The notes beneath the pieces are model-generated. The model saw only the letters and a list, made by a program, of their open reading frames with translations, ran no database searches and was not told where the DNA came from. The position numbers and the translations under genes were made by a program. A DNA stretch of 64,000 bases, taken from Gigaspora rosea. Taxonomy: Eukaryota > Glomeromycota > Glomeromycetes > Diversisporales > Gigasporaceae. Every line of letters begins with the position of its first letter. Within the stretch, counting starts at the first letter, position 1. Where the stretch lies: NCBI GenBank assembly GCA_003550325.1, contig QKWP01000846.1, positions 87,490 through 151,489 of the forward strand, written 5' to 3'. This document shows positions 44,212 through 56,179 of this stretch, piece by piece.

Positions 44212-44931
44212 TATTTTATTATTATTATGCGAACAAAAACAAAAGGGCTAAAAAAAATCTATATATGTTTTTCTCTCTTTTTTTTTTTCCTTGAATAACG
44301 TATGCATGCTATTTTCTATTTCCGTTTATTTAAAAAAAAAAACAGTATAATTATGAATTAATTTTTTATGTGTTCAAAAACTTTAACTATTATGTGTTAT
44401 GTAAAAATTTCTACGTTTTTTTTTTTGAATTTTTTGAAGAAAAATAAATTTTTTTTTTCTTCGAGATGTGAGATTGAAAATCTATGTTAATTTATTGCGA
44501 TTAAAGAAAGATAATCTCGGAGAATTTACAGTATGCTATAAAAAAACGAGTTTTTAAATCCGCTATATAAGCTATGATATATATCATTTATTATATAATT
44601 TATGGATATCACGTGAACATAAACACGGCCTATCCTTGATCTACAACAGGTCAAAATACACGGTTATTTTAACATCGATATTGTTGTTATAAACATTTAC
44701 ACACTAAAAAAAATTCAGCCCAGAATAAGGGATTAAAAAAAAATGGTTTCTTAAATTCGAAAGAAAATTTCTCATGATAATATTTTAATTAAACTAAACC
44801 ATTTACAAGACTTTAGTGACCCAAATAAGAATTCATTCATTTTAAAAACATGACATGACATGTTCGCTTTTTAAAAATCAAATAATTAAATGGGGTACAT
44901 TTTAAAAAAATATTTCATTGGGCAAATTTTT

Positions 44932-45005
<74 letters not shown>

Positions 45006-46600
45006 CGTGTCTCATTAGATTCAAGTAGGCTGTGGTAAAATTTCATACCAAAAAAGTTCAACAATCTGATTTGTTTAGGTAACCAAGTTACAATTAAAAT
45101 TTATAACGATAGAAAAAAAAAATTTTTGGCTTAATTTGGTTGATATAAAGATTACTCTTTTTAAAGGTTTTGTCTTGAGATTTCATGCGATATTGTTTAT
45201 AAGGGGCTTATTATGGTTTGATTGAATAAATAGGTATAATAGACTACTTAGTTATGCATTCTACTCTAAAATCTCATTGGACTTTCCACGTGTCTGTGTA
45301 ACGTCTACTTGCATTCGGGTCCCGGTCAAAAAAGTCTAGGACCTCTCGTAGGTTCGCGAGAGTGCCACGTGATTCATACCGTTTTCTAACCAAAATTTGG
45401 CTTTTATTGCATACAATATAATTTTAATTACATTATTTTTAATAAGGAATATACACACAATAAGTTCACTCTATTAACTATCACTATGAAGTTGTTTGAA
45501 TTTGTATAAATTTTTTTTTTTTCAAACATTAATTGTCCTATTTCGTTATATATATAAAAAAATTTTTTTTTTATTATTATTAAAAAAAAACAATATATCT
45601 AATTCCGTAATTTAGAGTAACATAATATTACGTTATCACAACCCTGTCAGAAATAGCTAGTGGTCACGCGTTATTAGCATTAATTAAATCTGACCGCACA
45701 GTGAGGCTTAGTACTGTTATATTTACTCGTTATGACTTAAAGAACATGGAATTCAGACATATAAAAGATATAAAAAAAATTAGAACTTTAATTTTAGCAT
45801 ACGTTAATACTGTACGGTACGCAAATTTTTTAAAAAATTTTAAATTTTAAAAATAAACATGCCAAACTATATATATATTATATATTATTATAAAGCATTT
45901 AATCAATAAAATTCAAGTTCTTTATATTGCGCCTGTAACACGCCATAGCTAACGTTAAGGAGTTATGTTTTTCCAATTTTATTTATATTATTATTATTTA
46001 AAGGATAAGATTTTTGTATTAATAATTAATTAATAATAAGTTTTAACAGTACAGTACATGTGCGTCACATTTAAATAATTCAAATATATCAAACTGTAGT
46101 TGAATAATTGATCAATTACAAATTTTATTAGGTACGTACGTACGTACGTTCTGTACGTATAACGCATAAATACAAATCTTTCTAAATACATATTTATCTC
46201 CGACACAATTATTCCCCGGCACAATTTCTTTGTCAATCACATTTATTCTCCGACACTATTATAATTTCTTGACAATCATTTTTTTTGATAGAAATTTCTT
46301 CTTAACATTAATTTTTTTCTACACTTCTTTTTTTATATAATTAGATAAACTACAATTTTGGATATAAATTAAATTTATTTTTTTTTTAGTACTGTATTTA
46401 TTAAAATCTTTAACAGTGCAGTGTTGGCTAAATATAAGTAATACAATAATATATTTATACCAATCTATTCAAATAAAAAAAAATAGTACTAATAATAAAT
46501 GCTATAAACTTAAAATAATTAAATAAATTAGGTAATATAGTAAAAATTTTATTATTATTATTTATTTGGTTTTATTTTATTTATATTATTTATTTAATAA
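43710..46600. other. Region downstream of the zinc-finger gene, no gene supported
   Basis: There are a single-N join in a T run (43,910), CT and ATT microsatellites (44,157-44,225), a 67-T run (44,934-45,000) and a GTAC microsatellite (46,131-46,150). Around 45,280-45,390 the sequence is more balanced (CATTCGGGTCCCGGTC, TCGTAGGTTCGCGAGAG) but nothing is recognised. Confidence 0.45.
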
Positions 46601-46659
46601 ATACTGTCTGTATATTGTAATAAGCTTTATATTTTTATAGTAGTTATTAAAAAGAATTT

Positions 46660-47030
46660 AACTAATTTTAACACCTGGTTAAAGTTATAAATTTTAACCA
46701 CCCTTTATTTTTATAGAAGTTTTTTATATAAAAAATTATTCTTTAAAGATTAGGGTTAGGGTAAGGGTATAGATATATTAAATTAGAGGATTGATTGATT
46801 ATTTATATGCAAAATTAGATGCCAAAAACGTTTATTTAATAGCCCAAAGTTAGTTTTTGTAATAAAATTTTGCAATATTGATAATTTTTTGATTTTTTTC
46901 TAAATTTTTTTAAAATTTGCAATATTGATAATTTTTTGATTTTTTTCTAAATTTTCTTAAAATTTTTTTTATTTTGTTATACAAGATCCTGCGATCTGAT
47001 TGGTAAATTATAGGTGGTTACATCACCAAG
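46660..47030. repeat. RepD-like copy 4, poorly preserved
   Basis: AACACCTGGTTAAAGTTATA at the left, GGGTTAGGGTAAGGGTA inside, and TTATACAAGATCCTGCGATC with AATTATAGGTGGTTAC at the right follow RepD order. Confidence 0.45.
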
Positions 47031-47543
47031 AGGGCAAGTTAGCAACACTCTATTAAAAATATATATAAAAAAACAATATATATATTTTTAATGTTAAAAT
47101 GGTAGATGAAACTCTTTCTAACAATCACTTGAACCAAATTTTTCCACTAAAGAAAAACAAAAAGTTTTTTGTTGAAGCATTGCCTATGCTTAATGTATAG
47201 TAGGATAACACAGAAATACGGTTTTTGTAAAGGTCAACTCTTACTCTGGGGACTTTTTTGTATATTCGGCATGCAAGCCAAAAGCGTCTTCTTATAAGAT
47301 AACTAGCAGGAGATAGCGCCCTTGTATAAGAAATTTTGGTAGAGAGCAAAGAGCTTCTTCGTCGACAAAGTATTCTGTAGTAAAACAGTGGGGAACAACA
47401 AAAAAATAAGGTTTATCTGGAATATACTCTCCTTTAAATTTGCTACAAATATTGTCTTACTCCTCTTTGGACTTTTCGAAATTTCACCAAAAAGTGGGAA
47501 ACCCAGCTTACCCCTTCAAAAGATTAATAGTGTTTACTCCTTA

Positions 47544-47769
47544 CTAGTGATGCCACCGAATTGATTTTTGAAAAAGGCCTATTTCGTCTTCATTAGAGAA
47601 AATTAAAATTTTTTATAAGGAAGAGCAAATAAAATTTATGTAGATATGTTTGTCTATTCAAAAAAAGTATCAAATAATTTCATCTTTCAAGTAAAATAGA
47701 TCAAAAACAATTTCGTCTTCAAATTTTAATTTCGGGTTTTAGAACCCAAAATGCTTTCATCCTCATGTA
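47544..47769 (-). mobile_element. MITE Z copy, 226 bp
   Basis: The flanks TACTCCTTA (47,535-47,543) and TACTTCTTA (47,770-47,778) form a 9-bp TSD with one difference. The body includes TGATGCCACCGAATTGATTT, AGGCCTATTTCGTCTTC and GGGTTTTAGAACCC, in inverse order to the next copy. Confidence 0.85.
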
Positions 47770-47840
47770 TACTTCTTACTAATCAGGGACTTGCCTACCT
47801 AATTGGAATCAATGTCATGAGTACATTTTGGTACTGCTTA

Positions 47841-48077
47841 TACATGAGGACAAAAGCATTTCGGGTTCTAAAACCCGAAATTAAAATTTGAAGACGAAAT
47901 TGTTTTTGATCTATTTTACTTGAAAGACGAAATTATTTGATACTTTTTTTGAATAGACAAAATTATAAAGAACATATTTATATAATTTTATTTGCTTTTC
48001 CTTAAAAAAAATTTTAATTTTCTTTAATGAAGACGAAATAGGCCTTTTTCAAAAATCAATTTCGGTGGCATCACTAG
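47841..48077 (+). mobile_element. MITE Z copy, 237 bp
   Basis: A perfect 9-bp TSD TACTGCTTA flanks it (47,832-47,840 and 48,078-48,086). It runs from TACATGAGGACAAAAGC to GGTGGCATCACTAG. Only 71 bp separate it from the opposite-facing copy. Terminal inverted repeats are short or weak (TACATGAGG against CTAGTGATG). A 9-bp TSD suggests Mutator-like transposition. Confidence 0.88.
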
Positions 48078-48709
48078 TACTGCTTACGAAATAAACAATG
48101 AATAGCGTGTCAGAGGTCGAGAGAGTATAAGAGAGTATATGTTTTGAAATTTCTTTCTCAAACTTTCTATTAGGCATATTTTTGTTTTTTTTATCTTTTA
48201 TATAGTACTATGATGGAGCGTTTCTCTATACAGTACGATATAATTTTTATAGTCTAGCACAGGCAATAATAGTACCGTTATCTTTTTACTTTTCTTTTGC
48301 CTTTTCTTCTTCCTTTTCTTTTTTATTATTTGTAAATTTGGTTTTTGTTTAGGTAGTAGAGGTTTTTCCACATTTTTTATATTTCCCCTTTTATTTTCTA
48401 TATATGTTTTTTTTTCATTAGTAGTATCTTTCTACTCGAGAAGCTAGGAGAAGAAGGTTTAAAAGAAGGCAATCATAATACGTAAGGTTGTAAACGTTCT
48501 TCAGTAATATATTAATTAGTTCACACAGATATAGTTAGTATTGAAAAAGTCTACTATAGCAGATCAAACATAGGTACTTCTCGAAGTAACCGGGTTAGTT
48601 AATATTTGTAAATTAGATAAGAAATTTTATTTCTGTAAAGCTGGCAACTAAGCAGTTAACCAAGCATCTAATAAAGTATTGGCATGATTGCTGAATTAAA
48701 AAAATAATA

Positions 48710-49166
48710 CATATGCTCCGATTTTTAGAATTTATACGTAGATTTTATTTTTTAAAACTTTAAAGTTAAATAATTTTTGATCTACTGGCCCGTTTTAAAT
48801 GATTTTACTACCAAAATGTTCGTCTCTTTGAGACGATTCCAACAAGCCCAAAATCATTAAAATCCAATCACAGGAACACGAGAAAATGCGCTGTCAAATA
48901 GGTGATGCACCTCTAGGCTGTACAATTGGTTAGACATAGGTCTAACCAATTGTACAACTCTAGAGGTGCGTCACCTATTTGATAGCGCATTTTCTCGTGT
49001 TCCTGTGATTGGATTTTAATGATTTTGGGCTTGTTGGAATCGTCTCAAAGAGACGAACATTTTGGTAGTAAAATCATTTAAAACGGGCCAGTAGATCAAA
49101 AATTATTTAACTTTAAAGTTTTAAAAAATAAAATCTATGTATAAATTCCAAAAATCGGAGCATATG
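48710..49166. mobile_element. RepA-type palindrome, young, 457 bp
   Basis: The ends CATATGCTCCGATTTTTAGA and AAAAATCGGAGCATATG are inverted; AATAATA flanks both sides (48,703-48,709 and 49,167-49,173). The arms of over 220 bp are almost identical and include TTTTTGATCTACTGGCCC, ATGTTCGTCTCTTTGAGACG and AAAATCCAATCACAGGAACA. This is the least decayed member of RepA in the window. Confidence 0.85.
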
Positions 49167-49227
49167 AATAATAATAATGTTAAAATGGAGTACTACTTCT
49201 TAAATTTTTATTAATACTTAAGTAGTT

Positions 49228-49345
49228 GTTTTTTTTTTTTGGTTTCAAAGTGCCTATTTTGCGGTTTAGGGTTTTATTCAGTTTATTCATCATAAATTAT
49301 ATATAGATAAAAGTATAACTAGCTATATGTATATTTTTGAAGAAC
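49228..49345 (-). mobile_element. SINE 3' end with A tail (inverted)
   Basis: On the - strand it reads CTAGTTATACTTTTATC, AACCCTAAACCGCAAAA, TAGGCACTTTGAAACC and then an A run (T run 49,229-49,240). This matches 15,360-15,457 and the 3' end of 28,590-29,647. It is 5'-truncated. Confidence 0.65.
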
Positions 49346-49439
49346 TATTAATACCAGGTGCATTTATATGTTTTTATTATTTAATAAAAATCAAAGTAAC
49401 AGTTAGTTAAAAGTTAGAATTAGAGATATCTTATAGGTA

Positions 49440-50480
49440 AAATTGTTTTCTTAATATTTTTTATTTTATTTTTTTTTTCTCTTAGATGAAACTTATCAAA
49501 TATGATCTCTTTAATTTTATTATACTAAAAAAAAGTACAAATTCTCTGTAGGTACAAAGAATAAACAGTATTGATATCATCTGATCTAGATAACTAAACC
49601 AAATATGAATCATTATACAAAATTCCTAGGAATTCTGATTAGTTTATCAGTTTTGCTCTATTATACAAAAGTATTTTCTGAAGAAAATATTTTTGAAAAT
49701 GGGAGAAAAAAACTAAACTAAAAAGGACAAAAGTAAAAAAAAGTAGTAAAAAAAAATAAAACAGACAAAGAAAATAAAAAAAAACAAATATTAAAAAAAG
49801 AGAAAAGCAAGGCCTCAAATAAACTATTATAAAAATTATATGATACTAATAAAAGTAGTCTCTACTTTAACTAAACCCAAATTATCATAAATAGGCGAAA
49901 AACTATTACTAGAAAAAAAGGTCTCTAATATAAAAAACCTGTAGAGATAGGTGTATATAATAAAATAAAAAAAAGAAGTACAGCTAAAAGAATATTCTAA
50001 AAAGAAATTTTTTGCAAGTTTTTTTCAAAATTATATATGTATCATTTATTGTAACAAATTATAATGAAATCCAAATTAAAATGAAATTATAGTATAAAAT
50101 TTCAAAAACTAAATTTTTTGAAGTGCATTTTTTAGTGTTAAAAAGTTTAGAGTTAGGTTTAGTTTTAAAAAAATTTATAATAAATAAGTATTAGTGAGTT
50201 TTAGAAGGCTAGCAGGTTAAGCAGAAAATATAGATTTCATTTTAAATTATAATCTGTGAAATTTATTGTTTATTTCAAGAATTCAAAATTTACTTGTAAC
50301 TTAGTTTTAATATAGTAGCCATATTTTTAAATTAGTAAAGATAAACATTGCTAATCTTTTGAAGAAGGTAAACCAAATTGCTCAACTTGTTAAAATTTTG
50401 AAAGAGCTAAAAAGATGAAGGAAGCACCAGATGGTCCAACTTGTTTTTGTAGATTTGAAACCATGCAAGTTTTGTAGGCA
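49440..50480 (+). repeat. RepB copy 4
   Basis: GAAACTTATCAAATATGATC, GTAGTCTCTACTTTAACTAA, AGGCGAAAAACTATTACTAG and TGTAGAGATAGGTGTAT match copy 1 in order. Differences from copy 1 are mostly C-to-T and G-to-A. Confidence 0.75.
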
Positions 50481-50779
50481 GTAGAAAAATATGCAGCTTT
50501 TATTAGATCCAAACTATTATTTGAACTTGATAACAAAAGCTTCTATATTAGCAAAAAAAAATATGCACAAAATAAACTACGAAAAACTTATGATTAGTTC
50601 AAAAGATTACATAAAAGTAATAATTATAAAAGTTTATGCTATAGTAACTTCAGAGTATTATGAAAGTGTAATAATTACGAACATTTATAGCATAGTAAAT
50701 TCAAAATATAGCAAAAAATATTATAAACAACAAATATTAAAAACTTGTGTAAATCAATAAAATATTATGATTAATTAAT

Positions 50780-52330
50780 AATAATATTTACATAATTATG
50801 CTTTTTGCAAATTTTTTAAACATTTCACAGATTTTTGCAAGTTTTTGCAATTTATTATAAGAGTAAATCTATTTGTCACCGGTGGTGACAATCTCATGCC
50901 AACCGTGCCAATAAGAATCAAGATTAGGTATAATGTTATACCTGATCATATAACATGAAAACAAAGCAAAAAAATGCTGTTTTTCAAAAATATCGTGATA
51001 GCTAAAAATTTTGACTATGAAACCACCCTTTATTCTAGCAAAAAAAAATTTCTCGTGAAATTTTACTATATAATTACCTCTAATCCTAACCCTAACCTGA
51101 ATCCTAAACCCTAACCCTAACGAAAATAAATTTATACGTGTTTATGTTTGTTTTGATTATACATTACACAGTGGTGTATTACCGCCAGTAACAAGCATAT
51201 TTTTTCTTATTATAAAATTACATATTTTTTTATGCATTATATTTTAAATTTTTAATTAAAATTATCTATTTTTATTATATATTATATATTCTTTATAAAA
51301 AAAAATAAAAAAAAATAAAAAAAAATAAAAAAAAATAAAAAAAATAAAAAAAAATAAAAAAAAATAAAAAAAAATAAAAAAAAATAAAAAAAATAAAACC
51401 AAAAAAAATATCATAATATTTTAAACACTTTTGCACTTTGTTGCATTTAATTCCATAAAAAAATACTAGCCTAACACATTTATTTTTCTCACTCTGCAGT
51501 TAGCTATTATTTTCATTTTTTTGGTTTAACTATCATATTCACTTATATTCGCTACTTCTTGCAAAGTGCTAGAGAAATTAGAGTTGGTATTCTTGTAAAG
51601 TGCCAAATCAGGTTGTTTTCTCAAAGTAAATTAGAAATAAATAAAATTAAAAAAATAAGTAAAAAAAAAAAACAAACAAAAAACAAAAATGTAAGCAAAC
51701 TAAATAAAAAAAATAAACAAAGCCCAAATCTCCATTTCTCTAAAGTAAGAGTTCATGTTCTTGCAATACTAAAAAAAAATAAAATCCAAATTTTCATTTC
51801 TCTAAAGTAGAGTTCATGACAGAAATTGCTGAAATCAAATTGTATATATTCTTGCAAAGTTCTAAAAAAGTCTAGGTTTGCTTGCAAAGTGTTGAAAAAG
51901 CCTAGGTTATTTTCTTGCAAAGTGCCGGAATAAAATAATTAATAACAAAAAATAAAAAAAAACCAAAAACAAAAAGACCAAAAAACATCAAATGAAAAAA
52001 TAAATAAAGCACTAACTAAATCATTATTTCTCAAAGAAGTGTTTTTGGAAATATAGAAATTGTTTGATGAAATCAGTTATGTATTCTTGCAAAGTGTCGA
52101 AAGGCTGAATTGGCTTGTACAAAGTGTCAAATGCCGTTGGATTTCTTGCAAAGTGCCAAAAAGTTAATACAATCATTGAAATATTTTAAAAACATTAGTT
52201 AAACGCACTCTTGGTATGATTCACTACAAATCTACTGATCCAGCTTGGCTTCCTAGTCCTAAAATATTTCAAAAGTATTTGAAATATTTCAAAAATATTA
52301 GATCTAAAATATTTTAAAATATATTTCACT
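50780..52330 (+). repeat. RepC copy 3, with a RepD insert
   Basis: It begins with TTTTGCAAATTTTTTAAACA, is interrupted by RepD (50,876-51,195), then shows ACTTTGTTGCATTTAATTCC, CTGCAGTTAGCTATTATTTT, CTTGCAAAGTGCTAGAG, repeated TTGCAAAGTG words and CCAGCTTGGCTTCCTAGTCC. Confidence 0.7.
50876..51195. repeat. RepD copy 5, with telomere-like tract
   Basis: GTCACCGGTGGTGACAATCT and ACACAGTGGTGTATTACCGC lie at the ends. Inside are ATACCTGATCATATAAC, ACTATGAAACCACCCTTTAT and CTAACCCTAACCTGAATCCT with AAACCCTAACCCTAACG. Confidence 0.7.
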
Positions 52331-52364
52331 TATTTTGTGGTGTGCAAGGTCTTTCAAAATATTT

Positions 52365-52640
52365 TACAATTTTCTTATACACTATAAGAAAATCATAAAC
52401 TTATATAAAAATTTTATATAAGTTTACGATTTTCTTATGTACTATAAGAAAATCATAAATTTATATAAAAATTTTACGTAAGTTTATGATTTTCTTATAG
52501 TGTGTAAAAAAATTGTAAACTTATATAAAACTTTTATATAAATTTACGATTTTTTTGCACACCGTAAGACTTGTGCAGTTTTACACTAAATTTTACATAA
52601 GTTTATGATTTTTTACGTACTATAAAAACTTGCGAAAGTT
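52365..52640. repeat. Tandem palindromic units, about 65 bp
   Basis: Four units of ACTATAAGAAAATCATAAAC, TTATATAAAAATTTTATATA and GTTTACGATTTTCTTAT follow each other. Each is self-complementary, giving a chain of hairpins. Confidence 0.8.
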
Positions 52641-53079
52641 TACGTATATATATTTTTGCTGATGTAGTTACTTAGTAACCAATTACTATTTAATAGTTTT
52701 TGTATTTTACTTTAGGAAGCCCTAACTCAATCCTTTTTTTTAGCTCTTTTTCAATTGCCCTAAAAAGAATACTTATTCTTAAATACTCTAAAAGAAGTTT
52801 TATAATAACAGATTGTGTATTATTTAAAGATTTTCTATAGTTTACGGTAGTTATTTCGAAAAGTTGGTCCAAATGATTATTAAAAGAGTTATATAATATT
52901 GTGTTTTGTTAATATTTTTGATTAATGTTCTGAAACAGATTTAGATATTTATTTTTTGTATTTTTGGTATTTTTTACTTTTTTTGGTTTGTTTTGTCAGA
53001 CTAATTCATAAAAATGAATTTGATTAGCCAATTAGACATATAATTTTAATAGATCCCATTTTTGGTATTTAATTTAATT

Positions 53080-53560
53080 GATAATCTACTAGTCATCTGA
53101 ATAATGATCATAGCATAATATAATATGATTACTATAAAAATTACTATAGGCAAAACATGCTATGCTTATATTTAAAATTATTTTTTTCTAAGTTAATGAT
53201 ACTTATTGATTAATTAAAAGTTGTAGAGCTTATTAAAATGCATTTAACTATAGTTAAATTATATATAGTAATAAAATTATTTTAGGTTTTGGGATCCAAA
53301 TTTTAAATTTTTTCTAAAATGTTTTTGACCTATTTTATTTAAAACCTGATACTTTTTTTAAATAAATAAAATTATAAAAAATATAATATATGCTCTTCCT
53401 TATAAAAAAAATTTAATTCATTTTGGAAACCTAAAATAGGCATTATTCAAAAATCAATTTTAGTAGTATATATAGATTAAATCATCTAATTGGTCTAGTA
53501 AATACCAAGATATCATTAAAAAATAATTGACCAACTATATAAATTTTCTATAAACTCTAG
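53080..53560. mobile_element. Decayed copy of the 27,240 palindrome, split by MITE Z
   Basis: GAATAATGATCATAGCATAA, TTAAAAGTTGTAGAGCTTAT and CTAATTGGTCTAGTAAATAC follow the left arm of 27,240-27,782 with A/T shifts. MITE Z lies at about 53,268-53,475 between repeated ATATATAG words. Confidence 0.6.
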
Positions 53561-53760
53561 AGTTTCAAGGTTCAGTTTAGTTCAATAAAAGTACAAATTT
53601 AGGTTCAATAAACCTGAACCTAAACTTAAAAAAATTTTTGAACTAAAAACCCAAATTTGAACTTAAAATTTATAAACATAAACTAAACCTGAATTTAAAA
53701 AAAGTTTAGTTTAGATTCAGTTTAAAGTTTATAAATACGTTTAAGATTTATAATATATAT
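53560..53760. repeat. GGTTCAGTTTAG / AACCTGAACC palindromic minisatellite
   Basis: Short words GTTTAGTTCA, AACCTGAACCTAAAC and TTTAGTTTAGATTCAG in both orientations form another self-complementary block. No clean TSD. Confidence 0.6.
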
Positions 53761-55769
53761 ACAAGTTTATTTAAAGACAAAGTTAAAATCAATTAGTAAA
53801 ATTTAGAAAATTATCCCTTAGATTGTAACACAAGCAAATTTGTCTGTATATTTTAAAATTTTTAATAAAATTTTAAATATTAATTTTAGTTATATTTTTC
53901 TAAATAAAAATCTACTTTGGTTTTGTTTTAATAATTTTGTTATAAAATTTTTTTAAAATTATTAGAAAAACTTTAATATAATAAAAGTTTAAATTTTTAT
54001 ATTAGTATTTTTATTATTAAAATTTTTCTTTAGGTTTTCTTAAATTTTATATATTTCTGTCTATAAAAAAAATTTTTACTTCTAATACAAATCTTAATAT
54101 TTAAAAAGTTGTAATAATGAAAGTTGCTATTCTTTATATAAATTATAATATTTTTTTAAAACTATAGTTCTAAAACTAAAACTAAATAAGAACGCAGAAA
54201 AATTGTAATAAAATTTTTTAAAAAAAATTTTTCATAAAATTATCTATTTTTACTTTGGGCGTTTATTTTTGGTGCGGGGTGCACCGTGTGCGAGGTCCGG
54301 AATTCCAGGTCGGAAACGTCGAGTGCATCGGGATCATGGTCGGCTTGATCGGAATCGGTCAATTTTAATTGGGCCATAAAATTTCGCCCATGTGATTATT
54401 GACCAATAAATGATCATAGTTTGGTGTAATGTAACATAACCAAGAAAATCTAATTAAAAACTAAATGATAATGATGCAACGTCTTTCGATTTAAATGATT
54501 AAATATAGTAGAACAAATTTGGTGATATTTATCAACAGCATGATCTAATATCGATGCTATTGTGCAATTTATGATCTTGCTTTACAAGTCATGGTTGGCT
54601 AACTGGTTTTTTATGATCACAAAATAACGCAAAGAAAATAACAATAAATATAAGTATGGCCATACAATTAGTTCGAACTGAACTTTAACCTTTATACTCT
54701 TAAATTGATTGCCAAAGATATAATCCATATACAGGCACAAGTTTTATATAATATACACTTATTCACAGGTACATAGGAATGTAATCGAATGGATAACTTA
54801 AGCGGTAAGCCATTTTAAAATACACAACACCAAATTCAATTTTAAAATTTTTTGCGCCAATAAGATAACATTTGTTCGCATAATTTGTATAACAAGAACT
54901 GTCGAACATGCACTATAATACAAATTAAATCACATAAAAATGGCATCCAATCAGATTCTCTATACACCCTTTCAGTTGGCACTTAACCATATACTTCGTT
55001 TCACTTCGTTTCTGGTATAAAAACGTCTCAAAACTTCTCTTTTGTCAAAACAATTCTATTTTTTAAAAGTTTGCATAAGAAACCACTATTTTGAGCTAAT
55101 AAAAAGGTTTCCTTGAACGAATTTGCTATATAATAATCTAATCTAAACCCTAACTGCGCACCCACCCTAACTCTAACCTAACCTAACATAAACGAACTTG
55201 AAAGAATTTGGTCTGATTACACAGCAGCGATAATCCTAACCACTATCTGTAGACAGTATAACATACTAATCTATTATGTCAAAATTACAAACTTAATTGT
55301 ATTAGCTGGAGTATTATTCGGTCAATTTTTATCAGGTGCTCCAGGAATTATGGAAATAGCCGACCATTCAACATATCGAATTGACCGTGGTTTAAAATGA
55401 AAAGAAAGCTTAGTAAGGGCGTTAATTAAACAAAAACAGAACCAACCCAAAAGTTACAGTACTTACTCGAAAAACCAACCTAACTCGTATTTAATCGTCC
55501 TTTTTATTAAGCCTAATATTGGCTTTACAAACGTCTTGCTCTTGAAGTAACTATCAACGCTATTATAACCCCCTTGTTACTAGCGTATTTTAATACTAGC
55601 TACACAACTAACCCTAACCCAAAACATAAAGAAAACACACATATCCTAACACATGCCCAACTATACTAACCAACTAACTTAAAAGCAGATACACCTCTAA
55701 CCTAACATAAAAGTGGCTTCGTACAAGAAACACAATCAGTGAAACGATAGCTCCAAGAAACGATTGGGA

Positions 55770-56177
55770 TTTTCAAATAACTGATGATAACGATAGGGAT
55801 AATTTGATAGATAAATTATGGAGAAAGGGCAAAATATATAAGTTAAGAAATATTTTAGAGAAATGAGTAGAAACATACCCTAGCGAATGAGAAAACGAAA
55901 GAAAATGGAGAGTGATAAAAAAGTTAGGGCTAAATTTGATAAAAGATTTGAATAGCAGATGGACGCTATAAATTGAATAATAGAAACATGTATAGACGAG
56001 GGCAGCATAGTGGAACACGGGCTAGAAAAAATAGGGAATGACTTGTTTAATTTGTTAGATAAAGATTACATCAGGGATAAATATGAGAAATATTTTGATT
56101 TCGGAGAGGAAGTAAGAGAGTGGATGGAGGATAATCAATACTTCACCAAGAATTACAAAGAAAAGATAGACCCATGA
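55770..56177 (+). pseudogene. Decayed coding remnant, unknown family
   Basis: Within the TIR element, + strand frames give non-repetitive, charged, protein-like words such as RKGKIYKLRNILEK, WRVIKKLGLNLIKDLNSRW and YIRDKYEKYFDFGEEVREW, with normal residue composition. It is broken in several places, so it is a fossil. No motif is recognised; it could belong to the element or be a captured host gene. Confidence 0.55.
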
Positions 56178-56179
56178 TA

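Larger units (their letters stand above)
47095..48500 (-). repeat. RepB copy 3 (inverted) with two MITE Z inserts
   Basis: TATATTCGGCATGCAAGCCA, TTCGTCGACAAAGTATTC and GGACTTTTCGAAATTTCACC are complements of RepB blocks at 14,580-14,900. The target sequence resumes between and after the two inserts (47,770-47,840 and from 48,078). This copy is relatively GC-rich, so young or spared from decay. Confidence 0.7.

Noticed and set aside
47544-48077. One 534-bp foldback element
   Set aside because: Each arm has its own 9-bp TSD and the RepB target sequence continues between them, so these are two insertions.
55770-56177. Idea of an alternative genetic code (TGA read as Trp)
   Set aside because: Other breaks are also present and the zinc-finger gene ends normally with TGA; decay toward A/T explains it more simply.
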